A program made the translations under genes and the position numbers. A stretch of 64,000 nt of DNA from Streptomyces sp. CB02414 (GTDB lineage Bacteria; Actinomycetota; Actinomycetes; Streptomycetales; Streptomycetaceae). The stretch lies in NCBI RefSeq assembly GCF_001905385.1, contig NZ_LIPF01000002.1:248001-312000 (forward strand), written 5' to 3'. This document shows positions 42,153 to 51,575 of the stretch, piece by piece (position 1 is the stretch's first letter; each line of letters begins with the position of its first letter). The notes under the pieces were generated by a model. That model was not told the DNA's origin, ran no database searches, and worked only from the letters and a program-made list of their open reading frames with translations.

Positions 42153-43043
42153 ATGCGTCATCCTCGTTCTCCGCAGCCCCCGTCGCCGGAACGCTCCGCC
42201 GAGGTGCGGCGGCGGTTCGCCGAAGAGGCGCGTTCCGAGCGGCCCGACCTGTCGGCACTGTGCCTGCTGGTGGGCGCGGAGGCGGACGGGGCGCTGGACG
42301 ACGCGGGTCTGGACGCCGCTCAGGTGGAGCTGGACCGGCTGGCCGGGGAGCTGCCGTTCCGGCCGGGTTCGCCGCGGGCCTGGGCGGTGGCGCTGCGGGA
42401 CCTGCTGGGCGAGCGGTACGGGTTCCACGGGGCCGCCGCGGACTACCAGCGGCTGGAGTCGTCGCTGCTGCACGAGGTGCTGCGGCGCCGGCGCGGGCTG
42501 CCGATCCTGCTGTCGGTGGTGTGGCTGGAGGTGGCCCGGCGGGCCGGGGCTCCGGTCTACGGCGTCGCGCTGCCGGGGCACTTCGTGGTCGGCTTCGGGT
42601 CGGAGCTGGGCCCGGCGTTCGGGTCAGAAGAGGACGAGGAGCGGGTGCTCGCCGATCCGTTCGACGGAGGCCGGCTGCTCGAGGGGAACGACGCGGAGGT
42701 GCTGGTCGCCGGGGCGACGGGGGCGGCGTTGCGGCCGTCGATGCTGGAGCCCGCGGCGCCGTTGGACGTGGTGGCGCGGGTCCTGAACAACATCCGGGCG
42801 TGGGCGGCGGCGCGGCCGGAGCAGTCGGCGGTCGGGCTGTGGGCGATCGAGCTGGCGCTGCTGCTGCCGGCGCATCCGGCGCGGCTGCGGTACGAGCGGG
42901 CGCGGCTGCTGGTGCAGCGAGGGGAGTTCTCGGCGGGGGCCGGAGAGCTGGAGGCGTACGCGGAGGTCGTGGCGGCGGTGGACGAGGAGGCCGCGGAACG
43001 GGTCCGGGAGGAGGCGCGGGGGGCTCGGGCGATGCTGAACTGA
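42153..43043 (+). CDS. SirB1/transglutaminase-like protein
   Basis: A 296-aa protein of the SirB1 family with a transglutaminase-like core (RRGLPILLSVVWLEVARRAG, then GHFVVGFGSE). A C-terminal helical TPR-like region (residues about 195-290) follows. The enzymatic role is unclear because the usual Cys nucleophile is not evident. ATG 42153 has GGAAGGG eleven bases upstream; GTG 42132 has none. It follows the GNAT gene by 30 bases and may be cotranscribed. Confidence 0.8.
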   Translation: MRHPRSPQPPSPERSAEVRRRFAEEARSERPDLSALCLLVGAEADGALDDAGLDAAQVELDRLAGELPFRPGSPRAWAVALRDLLGERYGFHGAAADYQRLESSLLHEVLRRRRGLPILLSVVWLEVARRAGAPVYGVALPGHFVVGFGSELGPAFGSEEDEERVLADPFDGGRLLEGNDAEVLVAGATGAALRPSMLEPAAPLDVVARVLNNIRAWAAARPEQSAVGLWAIELALLLPAHPARLRYERARLLVQRGEFSAGAGELEAYAEVVAAVDEEAAERVREEARGARAMLN

Positions 43044-43081
43044 ACGCCGGCGGGCCCTGGGGGGCGGCCGTCGTACGACGC

Positions 43082-43113
43082 GAGGGGCGCCCGGCGAGTG
43101 CCGGGCGCCCCTC
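43082..43113 (+). terminator. Bidirectional terminator
   Basis: A 14-bp perfect stem (43082-43095 against 43100-43113) with loop GAGT between convergent genes. Confidence 0.88.
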
Positions 43114-43130
43114 CTTCGCGCGGTGGGTCG

Positions 43131-45356
43131 TCAGCTGGGGTCGGTCTCGATGACCGCGACGCGGTCGGTCTTGCTCTTCAGGGCCTGGCGCAGGGCGCCG
43201 TAGACGTCCTGGGGGGTGACAGGCGTCTTCTCACCGCTGGCGCGGGTGATGAGCACGCCGTCGAACGCCCCGCCGTAGAGCTCTTCGAGGGCGTTCAGGT
43301 CGGGCTTGTCGACAAGCTTGCCGTTGACGGCCGTGACCCTGAGGAACTTCCACAGCGACTTCTCCGGGCTCATGGGGACGGAGTGCGCCGGGTCCGTCTG
43401 CACGGTCACCTTCGCCGACATCGCCGGCTCGGCGAACTCCTTCATCATCCGGTCGACCTCGGCCTTGGAGACCGTGGGCTGCTGGGTGGTCGTCGGCACG
43501 TTCACCGGGGTGGCGGTGCCCGTCTCGACCTGGGCGCGGTACGCCTCCCGCACGGCCTCGGTGGACTTGGCGACGTCGATGCCCTTGCCCGGCTTGCCGT
43601 ACACGGGGACGGCCTTGCCGGACTCGAACTCGATCGTGCCCTCGGTCACCGATCCGGCGCCGCCCGCGGCGTCCTCCAGGGCTGCGTGCAGCTTCTCCTC
43701 GTCGACGGGCATCTCCGGCTCGACGACCCGCTCCTGGCCGAAGAGCGAGCCGATCACGGAGACCGGGTTGTAGTCGCTGGTCGCCGCGTTGCTGGCCGTG
43801 GCCTGCGTGTCGAGCTGGAGCCCCGCCTGGTCCGGCTTCAGGGAGACGGTGTCGCCGCCCACCGTGAGCTTGAGCGGCTTGGCCGCGCGGGCCCCGAGGA
43901 CGTCGTCCAGCTTCTCGACGGCGTCGTCTCGCGTGCTGCCGCCGATGTCGACGCCGAGCACGGTGGTGCCCTTGGGCACGTCGGAGCGGTTCATGAGCAG
44001 ACCGGCGCCGTAGGTGACACCGGCGACGACGACCAGGCCGCCGACGAGCAGCGGAAGCTTCCCGCGTCCCTTCTTCTTGGCGGGCTTGGCGGAGCTCGCC
44101 GGGGGCGCGGAGACCGGCTCGGGCAGCTTCGGGGGCGTGTGCGGCGACGTTCCGTCGACGGGCGCGCCCCGGAACGGCGCGGTGTGTTCCGCCGGTACGA
44201 CCGGGATGCCGCTGGTGACGGTGTTGCCGGAGACGTTGTCCGGGTTGCCGTGGCCGCGGGTGCCGGGCTCGGGGGCGGGCTTCTGCGGGGTGAGGATCGC
44301 GGTGTCGTCGCTGAGCCCGCCGCCGGGACCGGGCCGGGCGGTGCCGGGACCGGCGCCGGGGCCCTGCGGCCTGCCCGGGCCACCCGGACCGCGCAGGCCG
44401 TTGGGTTCGGGACCGCGCTGTCCGCCCGGCACGCCGGGGCCGCCGGCCGGCGGTGCCAGCGGGCTGTCGCCGGTGACCGGTCCGCCCGTCGGGCCCGCGG
44501 GACCCTGCGGGCCGCCGTACGGGGACTGCCCGTTCGGTCCGTGCTGCCCCGGGCGGGGACCGGGAGCCCGGCCGCCCTGCCCGTCACCCGGAAGGTACGG
44601 CTGGTCGTCGCCGCCCGGACGGGTGCCGTTGCCGTTGCCCAGCGGTCCCGCCGCCAGCGCCTCGGTGACGTCGAAGGAGCCGGTGCCGCCGCCGTGGCCG
44701 GGCGCCACCGGTCCGCCGGTCGCACCGGAACGGCCGGCGCCGCCCGCGGCACCGGACCGGGAGCCGCCGGGGGCGTTCATGGAACCGACGACGCCACCGG
44801 GACGGCCGCTCCCGCCGCCCGGCCGCGTGCCCGCACCGGAAGCACCCGCACCCGCACCCGGACCGGAGGCGCCGGGCGCACCGGGCGCGGCCCCCGAACC
44901 ACCGGCCGTACCGGCGCCGTTGGCGGAGCCGCCTCCCTGAGCACCCTTGCCCGGACCGGACTTGCGCGGCGCGAACCAGTCGCTGGCCGGCTTGTCCTCG
45001 GCGGGCCTGGCGTGCTGCTCGGGCTCGGCGGGAGCCTCCGCGAGGCCGGGGGCCGGCGTGGAAGCGGTCGGCTCGGTCCGGCCGGCCGGCTCCGCGTCAC
45101 CGGCGTCGCCCTCGGTGTCCGCGACGGGCTTGCGCACGACGACCGGCGGGATGGGACGCGACCCGGGGATGTTGATCTTGATGCGGGTCGTCAGCGTCGT
45201 CTCGGTCTTGCGCTCCTCGGGCCGCGAGGCCGAACGGCCCGCGTCCGCACCGGCGTCGGAAGCCGTGGGTGTCCCGTAGGGCGGGGTGCCCGACGGGTAG
45301 GCGGCTCCGCCGCGCCCGTGGGGCCCGGAGGACGAACTGTCAGTTTCACGACTCAA
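43131..45356 (-). CDS. Membrane protein with PG_binding_4-type domains
   Basis: A 741-aa protein. Residues 1-420 are Gly/Pro-rich cytoplasmic low complexity. A membrane helix (LLVGGLVVVAGVTYGAGLLM) precedes extracytoplasmic domains beginning VPKGTTVLGVDIGGSTRDDAVEKL, which resemble PG_binding_4 domains of VanW-type proteins. The C-terminal VanW domain itself is absent. It may bind peptidoglycan. The start is TTG 45356 with GGGAGAA at eight bases, a rarer start codon. The gene ends at the terminator shared with the SirB1-like gene. Confidence 0.75.
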   Translation of the reverse strand: MSRETDSSSSGPHGRGGAAYPSGTPPYGTPTASDAGADAGRSASRPEERKTETTLTTRIKINIPGSRPIPPVVVRKPVADTEGDAGDAEPAGRTEPTASTPAPGLAEAPAEPEQHARPAEDKPASDWFAPRKSGPGKGAQGGGSANGAGTAGGSGAAPGAPGASGPGAGAGASGAGTRPGGGSGRPGGVVGSMNAPGGSRSGAAGGAGRSGATGGPVAPGHGGGTGSFDVTEALAAGPLGNGNGTRPGGDDQPYLPGDGQGGRAPGPRPGQHGPNGQSPYGGPQGPAGPTGGPVTGDSPLAPPAGGPGVPGGQRGPEPNGLRGPGGPGRPQGPGAGPGTARPGPGGGLSDDTAILTPQKPAPEPGTRGHGNPDNVSGNTVTSGIPVVPAEHTAPFRGAPVDGTSPHTPPKLPEPVSAPPASSAKPAKKKGRGKLPLLVGGLVVVAGVTYGAGLLMNRSDVPKGTTVLGVDIGGSTRDDAVEKLDDVLGARAAKPLKLTVGGDTVSLKPDQAGLQLDTQATASNAATSDYNPVSVIGSLFGQERVVEPEMPVDEEKLHAALEDAAGGAGSVTEGTIEFESGKAVPVYGKPGKGIDVAKSTEAVREAYRAQVETGTATPVNVPTTTQQPTVSKAEVDRMMKEFAEPAMSAKVTVQTDPAHSVPMSPEKSLWKFLRVTAVNGKLVDKPDLNALEELYGGAFDGVLITRASGEKTPVTPQDVYGALRQALKSKTDRVAVIETDPS

Positions 45357-45511
45357 GGCAGGTTCTCCCGGTTGGCTCCGCCGCCCGTCACACCTTCAGC
45401 GGGCGGCTCGGCGGCGCGCACCACCATACTGGCCGCCTCTCGCGTGTATCCCGTGACCGCTGGGGAAACCCACACCGGACTCGCACGCCGACGCCACGGC
45501 GAAGCGGTACG

Positions 45512-45934
45512 TCACTTGCGAAGTCGGACGGCGTCGCCGTCCGGTTGCCGCGCCGGTGCGAGGGTGGCGCACATCACAGCGATGGCGATGCCGCCGAGCA
45601 GGAAGAGATAGGAGCCGCTGCCGGCGGCGAAGAGGAAGTCGCCCTCCGGCCGGCTGGTGGTGAGCAGGACCACGGCGAGCGCCCAGCCGGCGGCGGGCGC
45701 GACGGCTGCGCCCCGGCGTCCCACGGCCCGGCCCGCGCCGAGGCAGAGGCCCGCCTCGGCGGCCAGCGCGAGCAGCAGCCCGCCCGGGAACCACGCCGGC
45801 TGCACCAGCGCGCCCGCCACGCCGACCACGGCACCGAGCACGAAGAGCCCGAGGTAGAGGGCGGCCCGCCCGAGGGACGGCGGACGCAGCGGCTGGGCCA
45901 AGGCGGAGTTCGTCGGTTCGGTACGGCCGCTCAC
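45512..45934 (-). CDS. DUF6113-like integral membrane protein
   Basis: A 140-aa protein with about four membrane helices ([66 protein letters not shown]). The start overlaps the mshB stop by four bases, so it is translationally coupled to mycothiol synthesis; the family association (DUF6113, as in Rv1171) is from memory. The function is unknown. Confidence 0.75.
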   Translation of the reverse strand: MSGRTEPTNSALAQPLRPPSLGRAALYLGLFVLGAVVGVAGALVQPAWFPGGLLLALAAEAGLCLGAGRAVGRRGAAVAPAAGWALAVVLLTTSRPEGDFLFAAGSGSYLFLLGGIAIAVMCATLAPARQPDGDAVRLRK

Positions 45935-46824
45935 GACGCCTCCTGGAGGCCGGTGCCGTTCTCGATTCCGGCGAAGAGGTCACTCTCGCGCCCGTCGTCG
46001 CCGTCGCCCGGCCCGCGCTCACCGCGCACCAGTTCGTAGTACTCGGTGGTGAAGAGCGGCTGGGCCAGTTCGTTGGAGAGGACGAAGTACGGCCCGTCCA
46101 CGGTGATCTGCGTGGCGTGCGCGCGCATGGCGGCGGCCTTGGCCGCGTGCGTGAAGCCCTCGCCGCGGATCTCGGTGCTGATCAGCTCGTCGTCCACGAC
46201 GCCCGGTACATCCCCGATTCCGGCCGCCTTCTCGAAGGGCAGGAGCGGCAGCTCCTCGTCCAGGCGGGCGAAGGCGTCCTCGGCGACGGAGCGCGGGACG
46301 CGGTTCCAGTAGACCTTGGCGACGGGGCACCCGGCGTCGGCCGCCAGCTCCACCGCCCGCATCGCGATGCGGTGGGCCTGGATGTGGTCGGGGTGGCCGT
46401 AGCCGCCGTCCGGGTCGTAGGTGACGAGGACCTGCGGCCGGACCTCGCGGATCACCTCGACGAGCAGTTCGGCGGCCCGGTCGACGTCGGCCTGCCACAG
46501 ACAGCCGGGGTCGTCGTTGTCGGGCAGGCCCAGCATCCCGGAGTCCGCGAACCGGCCCGGCCCGCCGAGCAGCCGGAAGTCCTCGACGCCGAGCGCGCGC
46601 ATGGCGGCGGCCAGCTCCTCGCGGCGGTGTCCGCCGAGGGCGGCGCCGGTCAGGTGCGCGAGCCCGGGCGGGATGACCTCGCCCCGCTCACCGAGGGTGC
46701 AGGTCACCAGCGTCACGTGGGCGCCCTCGGCCGCGTACCTGGCCATGGTGACGCCGTTGTTGATCGACTCGTCGTCCGGGTGCGCGTGCACCAGCAGCAG
46801 ACGCCGGGAGGGCAGTTCCGTCAT
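45931..46824 (-). CDS. mshB: Mycothiol deacetylase MshB
   Basis: A 297-aa zinc amidase (LmbE/PIG-L family) that deacetylates GlcNAc-Ins in mycothiol synthesis. Metal-binding motifs are HAHPDDE near the N-terminus and GHPDH in the middle. ATG 46824 begins the canonical N-terminus. TAGGGT seven bases upstream suggests a leaderless mRNA, although a GGAG is also near. It is followed by the coupled DUF6113-like gene. Confidence 0.93.
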   Translation of the reverse strand: MTELPSRRLLLVHAHPDDESINNGVTMARYAAEGAHVTLVTCTLGERGEVIPPGLAHLTGAALGGHRREELAAAMRALGVEDFRLLGGPGRFADSGMLGLPDNDDPGCLWQADVDRAAELLVEVIREVRPQVLVTYDPDGGYGHPDHIQAHRIAMRAVELAADAGCPVAKVYWNRVPRSVAEDAFARLDEELPLLPFEKAAGIGDVPGVVDDELISTEIRGEGFTHAAKAAAMRAHATQITVDGPYFVLSNELAQPLFTTEYYELVRGERGPGDGDDGRESDLFAGIENGTGLQEAS

Positions 46825-46831
46825 GGGCTCC

Positions 46832-46837
46832 ACCCTA
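46832..46837 (-). promoter_or_regulatory. -10 hexamer of leaderless mshB promoter
   Basis: TAGGGT on the minus strand ends seven bases before ATG 46824. Confidence 0.4.
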
Positions 46838-46887
46838 TGAGGCCGCCGCCCCGACCACGACACGCCCCGATCGCGGCCACCCGGCCG

Positions 46888-47082
46888 TCAGAAGCTGATG
46901 CTCCCGATCATCCCCGCGATGTTCGTCGTCAGCTCACTGATCGTGGGCGCGACGGTCGAGGAGGCCAGGTAGAAGCCCAGCAGCATGCAGACGACCGCAT
47001 GCCCCGCCTTCAGACCTGACTTCTTGACCAGCAGGAAGACGATGATCGCCAGCAGCACAACCGCCGAAATCGAGAGTGCCAC
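46888..47082 (-). CDS. Small membrane protein, 64 aa
   Basis: A 64-aa protein with two hydrophobic segments (ISAVVLLAIIVFLLVKK and AVVCMLLGFYLASSTVAPTI) and a polar tail. GTG 47082 has GGAGGTGA six bases upstream, one of the clearest ribosome binding sites here. It is similar in size to Streptomyces proteins annotated only as membrane proteins. It lies between mshB and the divergent peptidase gene; its role is unknown. Confidence 0.8.
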   Translation of the reverse strand: MALSISAVVLLAIIVFLLVKKSGLKAGHAVVCMLLGFYLASSTVAPTISELTTNIAGMIGSISF

Positions 47083-47256
47083 GGCGGCTCACCTCCAATA
47101 GGCCCAGGGACATGGGGAGTCGGACGCAGTCGAACCTTGGGACAGATAAATCCACGCAGCGGGCACCTGGTTGATACCCACTGTGCGCTAGTGATCATAA
47201 CTATCCGTGCGCGCGCATCTCTCGGCGCACGGCCGCACAAGGGGGCGCATGGCCAA

Positions 47257-47262
47257 TATGGT
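47257..47262 (+). promoter_or_regulatory. -10 hexamer of a leaderless promoter
   Basis: TATGGT ends six bases before ATG 47269. Confidence 0.45.
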
Positions 47263-47268
47263 CAAGGC

Positions 47269-49395
47269 ATGACGACCGAGTCCGACTCCTTCCCCAAACG
47301 GCACGCCCGCACCCAGCGGTTCACGCTCGGCGCGCCGCGTTCGTTCACCGTGGCGCCCGACGGTTCACGGGTCGCCTTCCTGCGCTCCGGTTCCGGCACG
47401 GACCGGGCCAACGCCCTGTGGATCCTCGACGTCGACGAGGGCGGGGAGCGCGTCGCCGCCGACCCGCGCGCCCTCCTGGGCGGCGCCGAGGAGCATCTGC
47501 CGCCCGAGGAACGGGCGCGCCGGGAACGCAGCCGCGAGGGCGGCGCCGGCATCGTCGGCTACGCCACCGACTCGGCCCTGGAGCTGGCCTCCTTCGCCTT
47601 GTCCGGGCGCCTCTTCACGGCCGAGCTGCGGGCCGGGACCGCCCGCGAACTGTCCGTCCCCGGACCGGTGATCGACCCGCGCCCCTCCCCCGACGGCCGG
47701 CACGTCGCCTACGTCGCCCGGGGCGCCCTGCGGGTCGTCGGCTCCGAGGGGGACGACGACCGGGCGCTGGCCGAGGCGGACGCGGAGGGCGTCACGTACG
47801 GGCTCGCCGAGTTCATCGCCGCCGAGGAGATGGGCCGCAGCCGGGGCTTCTGGTGGGGGCCGGAGTCGGACCGGCTGCTGGTGGCGCGCGTGGACGACAC
47901 GCCGGTGCGGCGGTGGTGGATCTCCGATCCCGCCCATCCCGACCGTGATCCACACCACGTGCCGTATCCGGCGGCGGGCACCGCCAACGCGGACGTACGG
48001 CTGTTCGTGGTCGGGCTGGACGGGGGGCGCACGGAGGTTCTGTGGGACCGGGCGCGGTACCCGTATCTGGCGCGAGTGCACTGGTCAGCGGCGGGTGCCC
48101 CGCTCCTTCTCGTACAGGCGCGCGACCAGCGCAGCCAGTTGTTCCTGGCCGTGGACACCGAGTCCGGGGCGACCCGGATGGTGCACGCCGACGAAGATCC
48201 AGTTTGGCTGGAACTCTTCCCCGGCGTCCCCTGCTGGAGTCCCTCCGGACAGCTCGTGCGGATCGCCGACGAGGGTGGCGCGCGGGTTCTGGCGGTCGGT
48301 GAACGCCCGCTCACCGGAGCCCAGTTGCACCTGCGGGCCGTACTCGACGTGTCCGGCGACGACGTGCTGGTCTCCGCGTCGGCCGGCGAGGAGGCGGAGG
48401 GTCCCGAGACGGGCGAAGTGCACGTCTACCGGGTGAACGAACTCGGCGTGGAGCGCGTCTCCCAGGAGCCCGGCGTGCACTCCGCGGTGCGCGCCGGGAA
48501 CGTGACCGTTCTGGTCTCGGCGACGCTCGACCGGCCGGGGGCCCGGGTGCAGGTCCTGCGCGACGGGAAACCGGCGGCGACCGTCGCCTCGTACGCCGAA
48601 GACCCCGGTTTGTCCCCGCGCCTGACGCTCACCCAAGGGGGCGCACGCCGTGTCCCGTGCGCCGTGCTTATGCCAAGGGACTACCACGGTGACACCCCCC
48701 TCCCCGTCCTCCTGGACCCGTACGGTGGCCCGCACGGCCAGCGCGTCGTGGCCGCGCACAACGCCCACCTCACCTCGCAGTGGTTCGCCGACCAGGGGTT
48801 CGCGGTGGTCGTCGCCGACGGACGGGGCACCCCGGGCCGCTCCCCCGCCTGGGAGAAGGCCGTCAAGGACGACATCGCCGCCGTCGTCCTCCAGGACCAG
48901 GTGGACGCCCTGCACGCCCTCGCCGCCGACTTCCCGCTGGACCTGGACCGGGTGGCCATCCGGGGCTGGTCCTTCGGCGGCTACCTGGCGGCGCTGGCCG
49001 CGCTGCGCCGGCCGGACGTCTTCCACGCCGCCGTCGTCGGCGCTCCGGTCACCGACCTGCGGCTGTACGACACCCACTACCAGGAGCGCTACGTCGGCCA
49101 CCCCGACGAGCAGCCGGAGGTCTACCGCCGCAACTCGGTCATCGACGACGCGGGACTCGTCGACGCCGCCGAGCCGCACCGGCCCATGATGGTCGTCCAC
49201 GGGCTGGTGGACGACAACGTCGTGGTCGCCCACTCCCTGCGGCTGTCCTCGGCCCTGCTGGCCGCCGGCCGCCCGCACGAGGTGCTGCCGCTGTCCGGCG
49301 TCACGCACATGACCCCGCAGGAGTCGGTCGCCGAGAACCTGCTGCTGCTCCAGGTGGACTTCCTCAAGCGGTCGCTGAACATGCAGCGGGCCTGA
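47269..49395 (+). CDS. S9-family (DPP4-like) serine peptidase
   Basis: A 708-aa prolyl-oligopeptidase-family enzyme. The N-terminal half is a DPP-IV-type beta-propeller (APDGSRVAFL, SPDGRHVAYV). The C-terminal catalytic domain has the nucleophile Ser in GWSFGGYL, an Asp in HGLVDDNVV and the His in VTHMTP. No signal peptide is visible, so it is probably cytoplasmic and trims peptides, possibly those imported by the neighbouring transporters. ATG 47269 has TATGGT six bases upstream and no clear binding site. Confidence 0.92.
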   Translation: MTTESDSFPKRHARTQRFTLGAPRSFTVAPDGSRVAFLRSGSGTDRANALWILDVDEGGERVAADPRALLGGAEEHLPPEERARRERSREGGAGIVGYATDSALELASFALSGRLFTAELRAGTARELSVPGPVIDPRPSPDGRHVAYVARGALRVVGSEGDDDRALAEADAEGVTYGLAEFIAAEEMGRSRGFWWGPESDRLLVARVDDTPVRRWWISDPAHPDRDPHHVPYPAAGTANADVRLFVVGLDGGRTEVLWDRARYPYLARVHWSAAGAPLLLVQARDQRSQLFLAVDTESGATRMVHADEDPVWLELFPGVPCWSPSGQLVRIADEGGARVLAVGERPLTGAQLHLRAVLDVSGDDVLVSASAGEEAEGPETGEVHVYRVNELGVERVSQEPGVHSAVRAGNVTVLVSATLDRPGARVQVLRDGKPAATVASYAEDPGLSPRLTLTQGGARRVPCAVLMPRDYHGDTPLPVLLDPYGGPHGQRVVAAHNAHLTSQWFADQGFAVVVADGRGTPGRSPAWEKAVKDDIAAVVLQDQVDALHALAADFPLDLDRVAIRGWSFGGYLAALAALRRPDVFHAAVVGAPVTDLRLYDTHYQERYVGHPDEQPEVYRRNSVIDDAGLVDAAEPHRPMMVVHGLVDDNVVVAHSLRLSSALLAAGRPHEVLPLSGVTHMTPQESVAENLLLLQVDFLKRSLNMQRA

Positions 49396-49502
49396 GATCA
49401 CCCGTGTGCGCCAACCGCTTTAACACGCGGGCAACTTCACCGACGCGGTCCCGATATACGGACACGGCACGCTGATCGGCGTACGGCCGTGCGGGTGCCG
49501 TA

Positions 49503-49538
49503 AGCGGGCCGGGGAGCGCCATGTCACCCCGGCCCGCT
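49503..49538 (-). terminator. Terminator overlapping the transporter 3' end
   Basis: A 12-bp perfect stem (49503-49514 against 49527-49538) with a 12-base loop, spanning the stop codon at 49524. It may end both convergent transcripts. Confidence 0.75.
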
Positions 49539-50591
49539 GCCGTGTCCGCCGTCTTCCGTCTCCGGCACCACCTGCTTCTCTTCGGCGAAGTGGCACGCCG
49601 AGTCGTGGGCGGCGGGCCCCTGGACGCCCCGGAACTCGGCCGGCACCGCGAGCGCCGGCACCTCCAGGGCGCAGCGCTCCCGTGCCTTCCAGCAGCGGGT
49701 GCGGAAGCGGCAGCCGGACGGGATGTTGGTCGGCGACGGGACGTCACCGGCCAGGATGATCCGCTCACGGTGCTCCCGGGCCTCCGGGTCGGGCACGGGC
49801 ACGGCGGACAGCAGCGCCTGGGTGTAGGGGTGCGTCGGGTGGTCGTAGATCTCGGCGTCGCGGCCGGTCTCCACGATGCGGCCGAGGTACATCACGCCGA
49901 CCCGGTCGGAGATGTGCCGGACGATCGACAGGTCGTGGGCGATGAAGATGTAGGAGAGGTCGAACTCGTCCTGGAGGCGGCCCAGCAGGTTGATCACCTG
50001 GGCCTGGACGGAGACGTCCAACGCCGAGACCGGCTCGTCGGCGACGATGATCTCGGGGCGCAGGGCGAGGCCCCGCGCGATGCCGATGCGCTGGCGCTGG
50101 CCGCCGGAGAACTGGTGGGGGTAGCGGTTGATGTACTCCGGGTTGAGGCCGACCACGTCCAGCAGGTGCTGCACCCGCCCGCGCCGGTCGCCCTTAGGGG
50201 CCACCTCCGGGTGGATGTCGTAGGCCTCCCCGATGATGTCGCCGACCGTCATGCGCGGGTTCAGGGAGGTGTAGGGGTCCTGGAAGACCATCTGGATGTT
50301 GCGGCGTACGGCCTTCAGGGCCTTTCCGGACAGCCGGGTGATGTCCTCGCCCTTGTAGCGGATCTCGCCGGCCGTCGGCTTCTCCAGGTTGACCAGCATC
50401 TTGGCGACCGTGGACTTGCCGCAGCCGGACTCGCCGACGATGCCCAGGGTCTCCCCGCGGGCCAGCGTGAAGTCGACGCCGTCGACGGCCTTCACCGCGC
50501 CGACCTGCTTCTTGAAGAGGATGCCGGAGGTCAGCGGGTAGTGCTTGACCAGACCGCGGACTTCGAGGAGCGGCTCGGTGGTCTCAGCCAT
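49524..50591 (-). CDS. Oligopeptide ABC transporter ATPase (DppF type)
   Basis: A 355-aa ABC ATPase with Walker A GESGCGKS, signature SGGQRQR and Walker [13 protein letters not shown], ending in the oligopeptide/dipeptide C-terminal domain with its Cys-rich GCRFRTRC motif. It overlaps the upstream ATPase gene by eight bases. It is the last gene of the second (downstream) importer. Confidence 0.94.
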   Translation of the reverse strand: MAETTEPLLEVRGLVKHYPLTSGILFKKQVGAVKAVDGVDFTLARGETLGIVGESGCGKSTVAKMLVNLEKPTAGEIRYKGEDITRLSGKALKAVRRNIQMVFQDPYTSLNPRMTVGDIIGEAYDIHPEVAPKGDRRGRVQHLLDVVGLNPEYINRYPHQFSGGQRQRIGIARGLALRPEIIVADEPVSALDVSVQAQVINLLGRLQDEFDLSYIFIAHDLSIVRHISDRVGVMYLGRIVETGRDAEIYDHPTHPYTQALLSAVPVPDPEAREHRERIILAGDVPSPTNIPSGCRFRTRCWKARERCALEVPALAVPAEFRGVQGPAAHDSACHFAEEKQVVPETEDGGHGSGPG

Positions 50592-51567
50592 GCAGGCACT
50601 CCCTCCAGAAGTGGCAGGCGCTGCCCCGCTCGACGTCGGACTCCGTCACCTCGTACAGGGGCGGTACGTCGGTGCGGCAGACGTCCTGGGCCATCGGGCA
50701 GCGCGGGTGGAAGGCGCAGCCGGGCGGGATGCGGGTGAGGTTGGGCGGCAGGCCCTTGATGGCGTACAGCTCCTGGCCCTTCTGGTCCAGGCGCGGGATC
50801 GACTCCAGCAGGCCGCGGGTGTAGGGGTGGGCGGGCGCCTTGTAGATGTCGTGGACGGGGGCGGTCTCGACGATCCGGCCCGCGTACATCACCGCGATCT
50901 TGTCGGCGACGTCGGCGACGACGCCGAGGTCGTGGGTGATGAGGATCAGGCCCATGTGCAGCTCGCGCTGGAGTTCCGCGAGCAGGTCCATGACCTGGGC
51001 CTGGACGGTGACGTCGAGGGCGGTGGTGGGCTCGTCGGCGATGATGAGCTTCGGCTCCAGGGCCATCGCCATGGCGATCATGATGCGCTGGCGCATGCCG
51101 CCGGAGAACTGGTGCGGGTACTGCCGCACCCGCTCCCGGGCGGCCGGGATGCGCACCCGGTCCATCAGCTCGACGGCCTTGGTGTGGGCGTCCTTGCGGG
51201 ACATGCCGCGGTGCACGGTGAACATCTCGGCGAGCTGGGCGCCGACGGTCAGGACGGGGTTGAGCGAGGACAGCGCGTCCTGGAAGATCATCGCCATCTC
51301 GGCGCCGCGGACCTTCCGGCGTTCCTCCTCCTTCAGCTTCAGCAGGTCCCGGCCCTCGAAGAGGACCTCGCCGGCCGTGATCCGGCCGGGCGGCGTGTCG
51401 AGGATGCCCATGACCGTCTGGGCGGTGACGGACTTGCCGGAGCCGGACTCGCCGAGGACGGCCAGGGTCTCGCCCGCGTCCACGCCGTAGCTGACGCCGT
51501 TGACGGCCTTGGCGACGCCGTCCCGGGTGTGGAACTCCACGTGCAGGTCGCGCACTTCGAGCAGCAT
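50584..51567 (-). CDS. Oligopeptide ABC transporter ATPase (DppD type)
   Basis: A 327-aa ABC ATPase with Walker A GESGSGKS, signature SGGMRQR and Walker [13 protein letters not shown], with the C-terminal GCAFHPRC domain. ATG 51567 is preferred (GAGGTGA eight bases upstream); GTG 51579 overlaps the permease stop. It is probably paired with the DppF-type ATPase as a heterodimer that powers peptide import. Confidence 0.94.
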   Translation of the reverse strand: MLLEVRDLHVEFHTRDGVAKAVNGVSYGVDAGETLAVLGESGSGKSVTAQTVMGILDTPPGRITAGEVLFEGRDLLKLKEEERRKVRGAEMAMIFQDALSSLNPVLTVGAQLAEMFTVHRGMSRKDAHTKAVELMDRVRIPAARERVRQYPHQFSGGMRQRIMIAMAMALEPKLIIADEPTTALDVTVQAQVMDLLAELQRELHMGLILITHDLGVVADVADKIAVMYAGRIVETAPVHDIYKAPAHPYTRGLLESIPRLDQKGQELYAIKGLPPNLTRIPPGCAFHPRCPMAQDVCRTDVPPLYEVTESDVERGSACHFWRECLHG

Positions 51568-51575
51568 GCGGCGGC

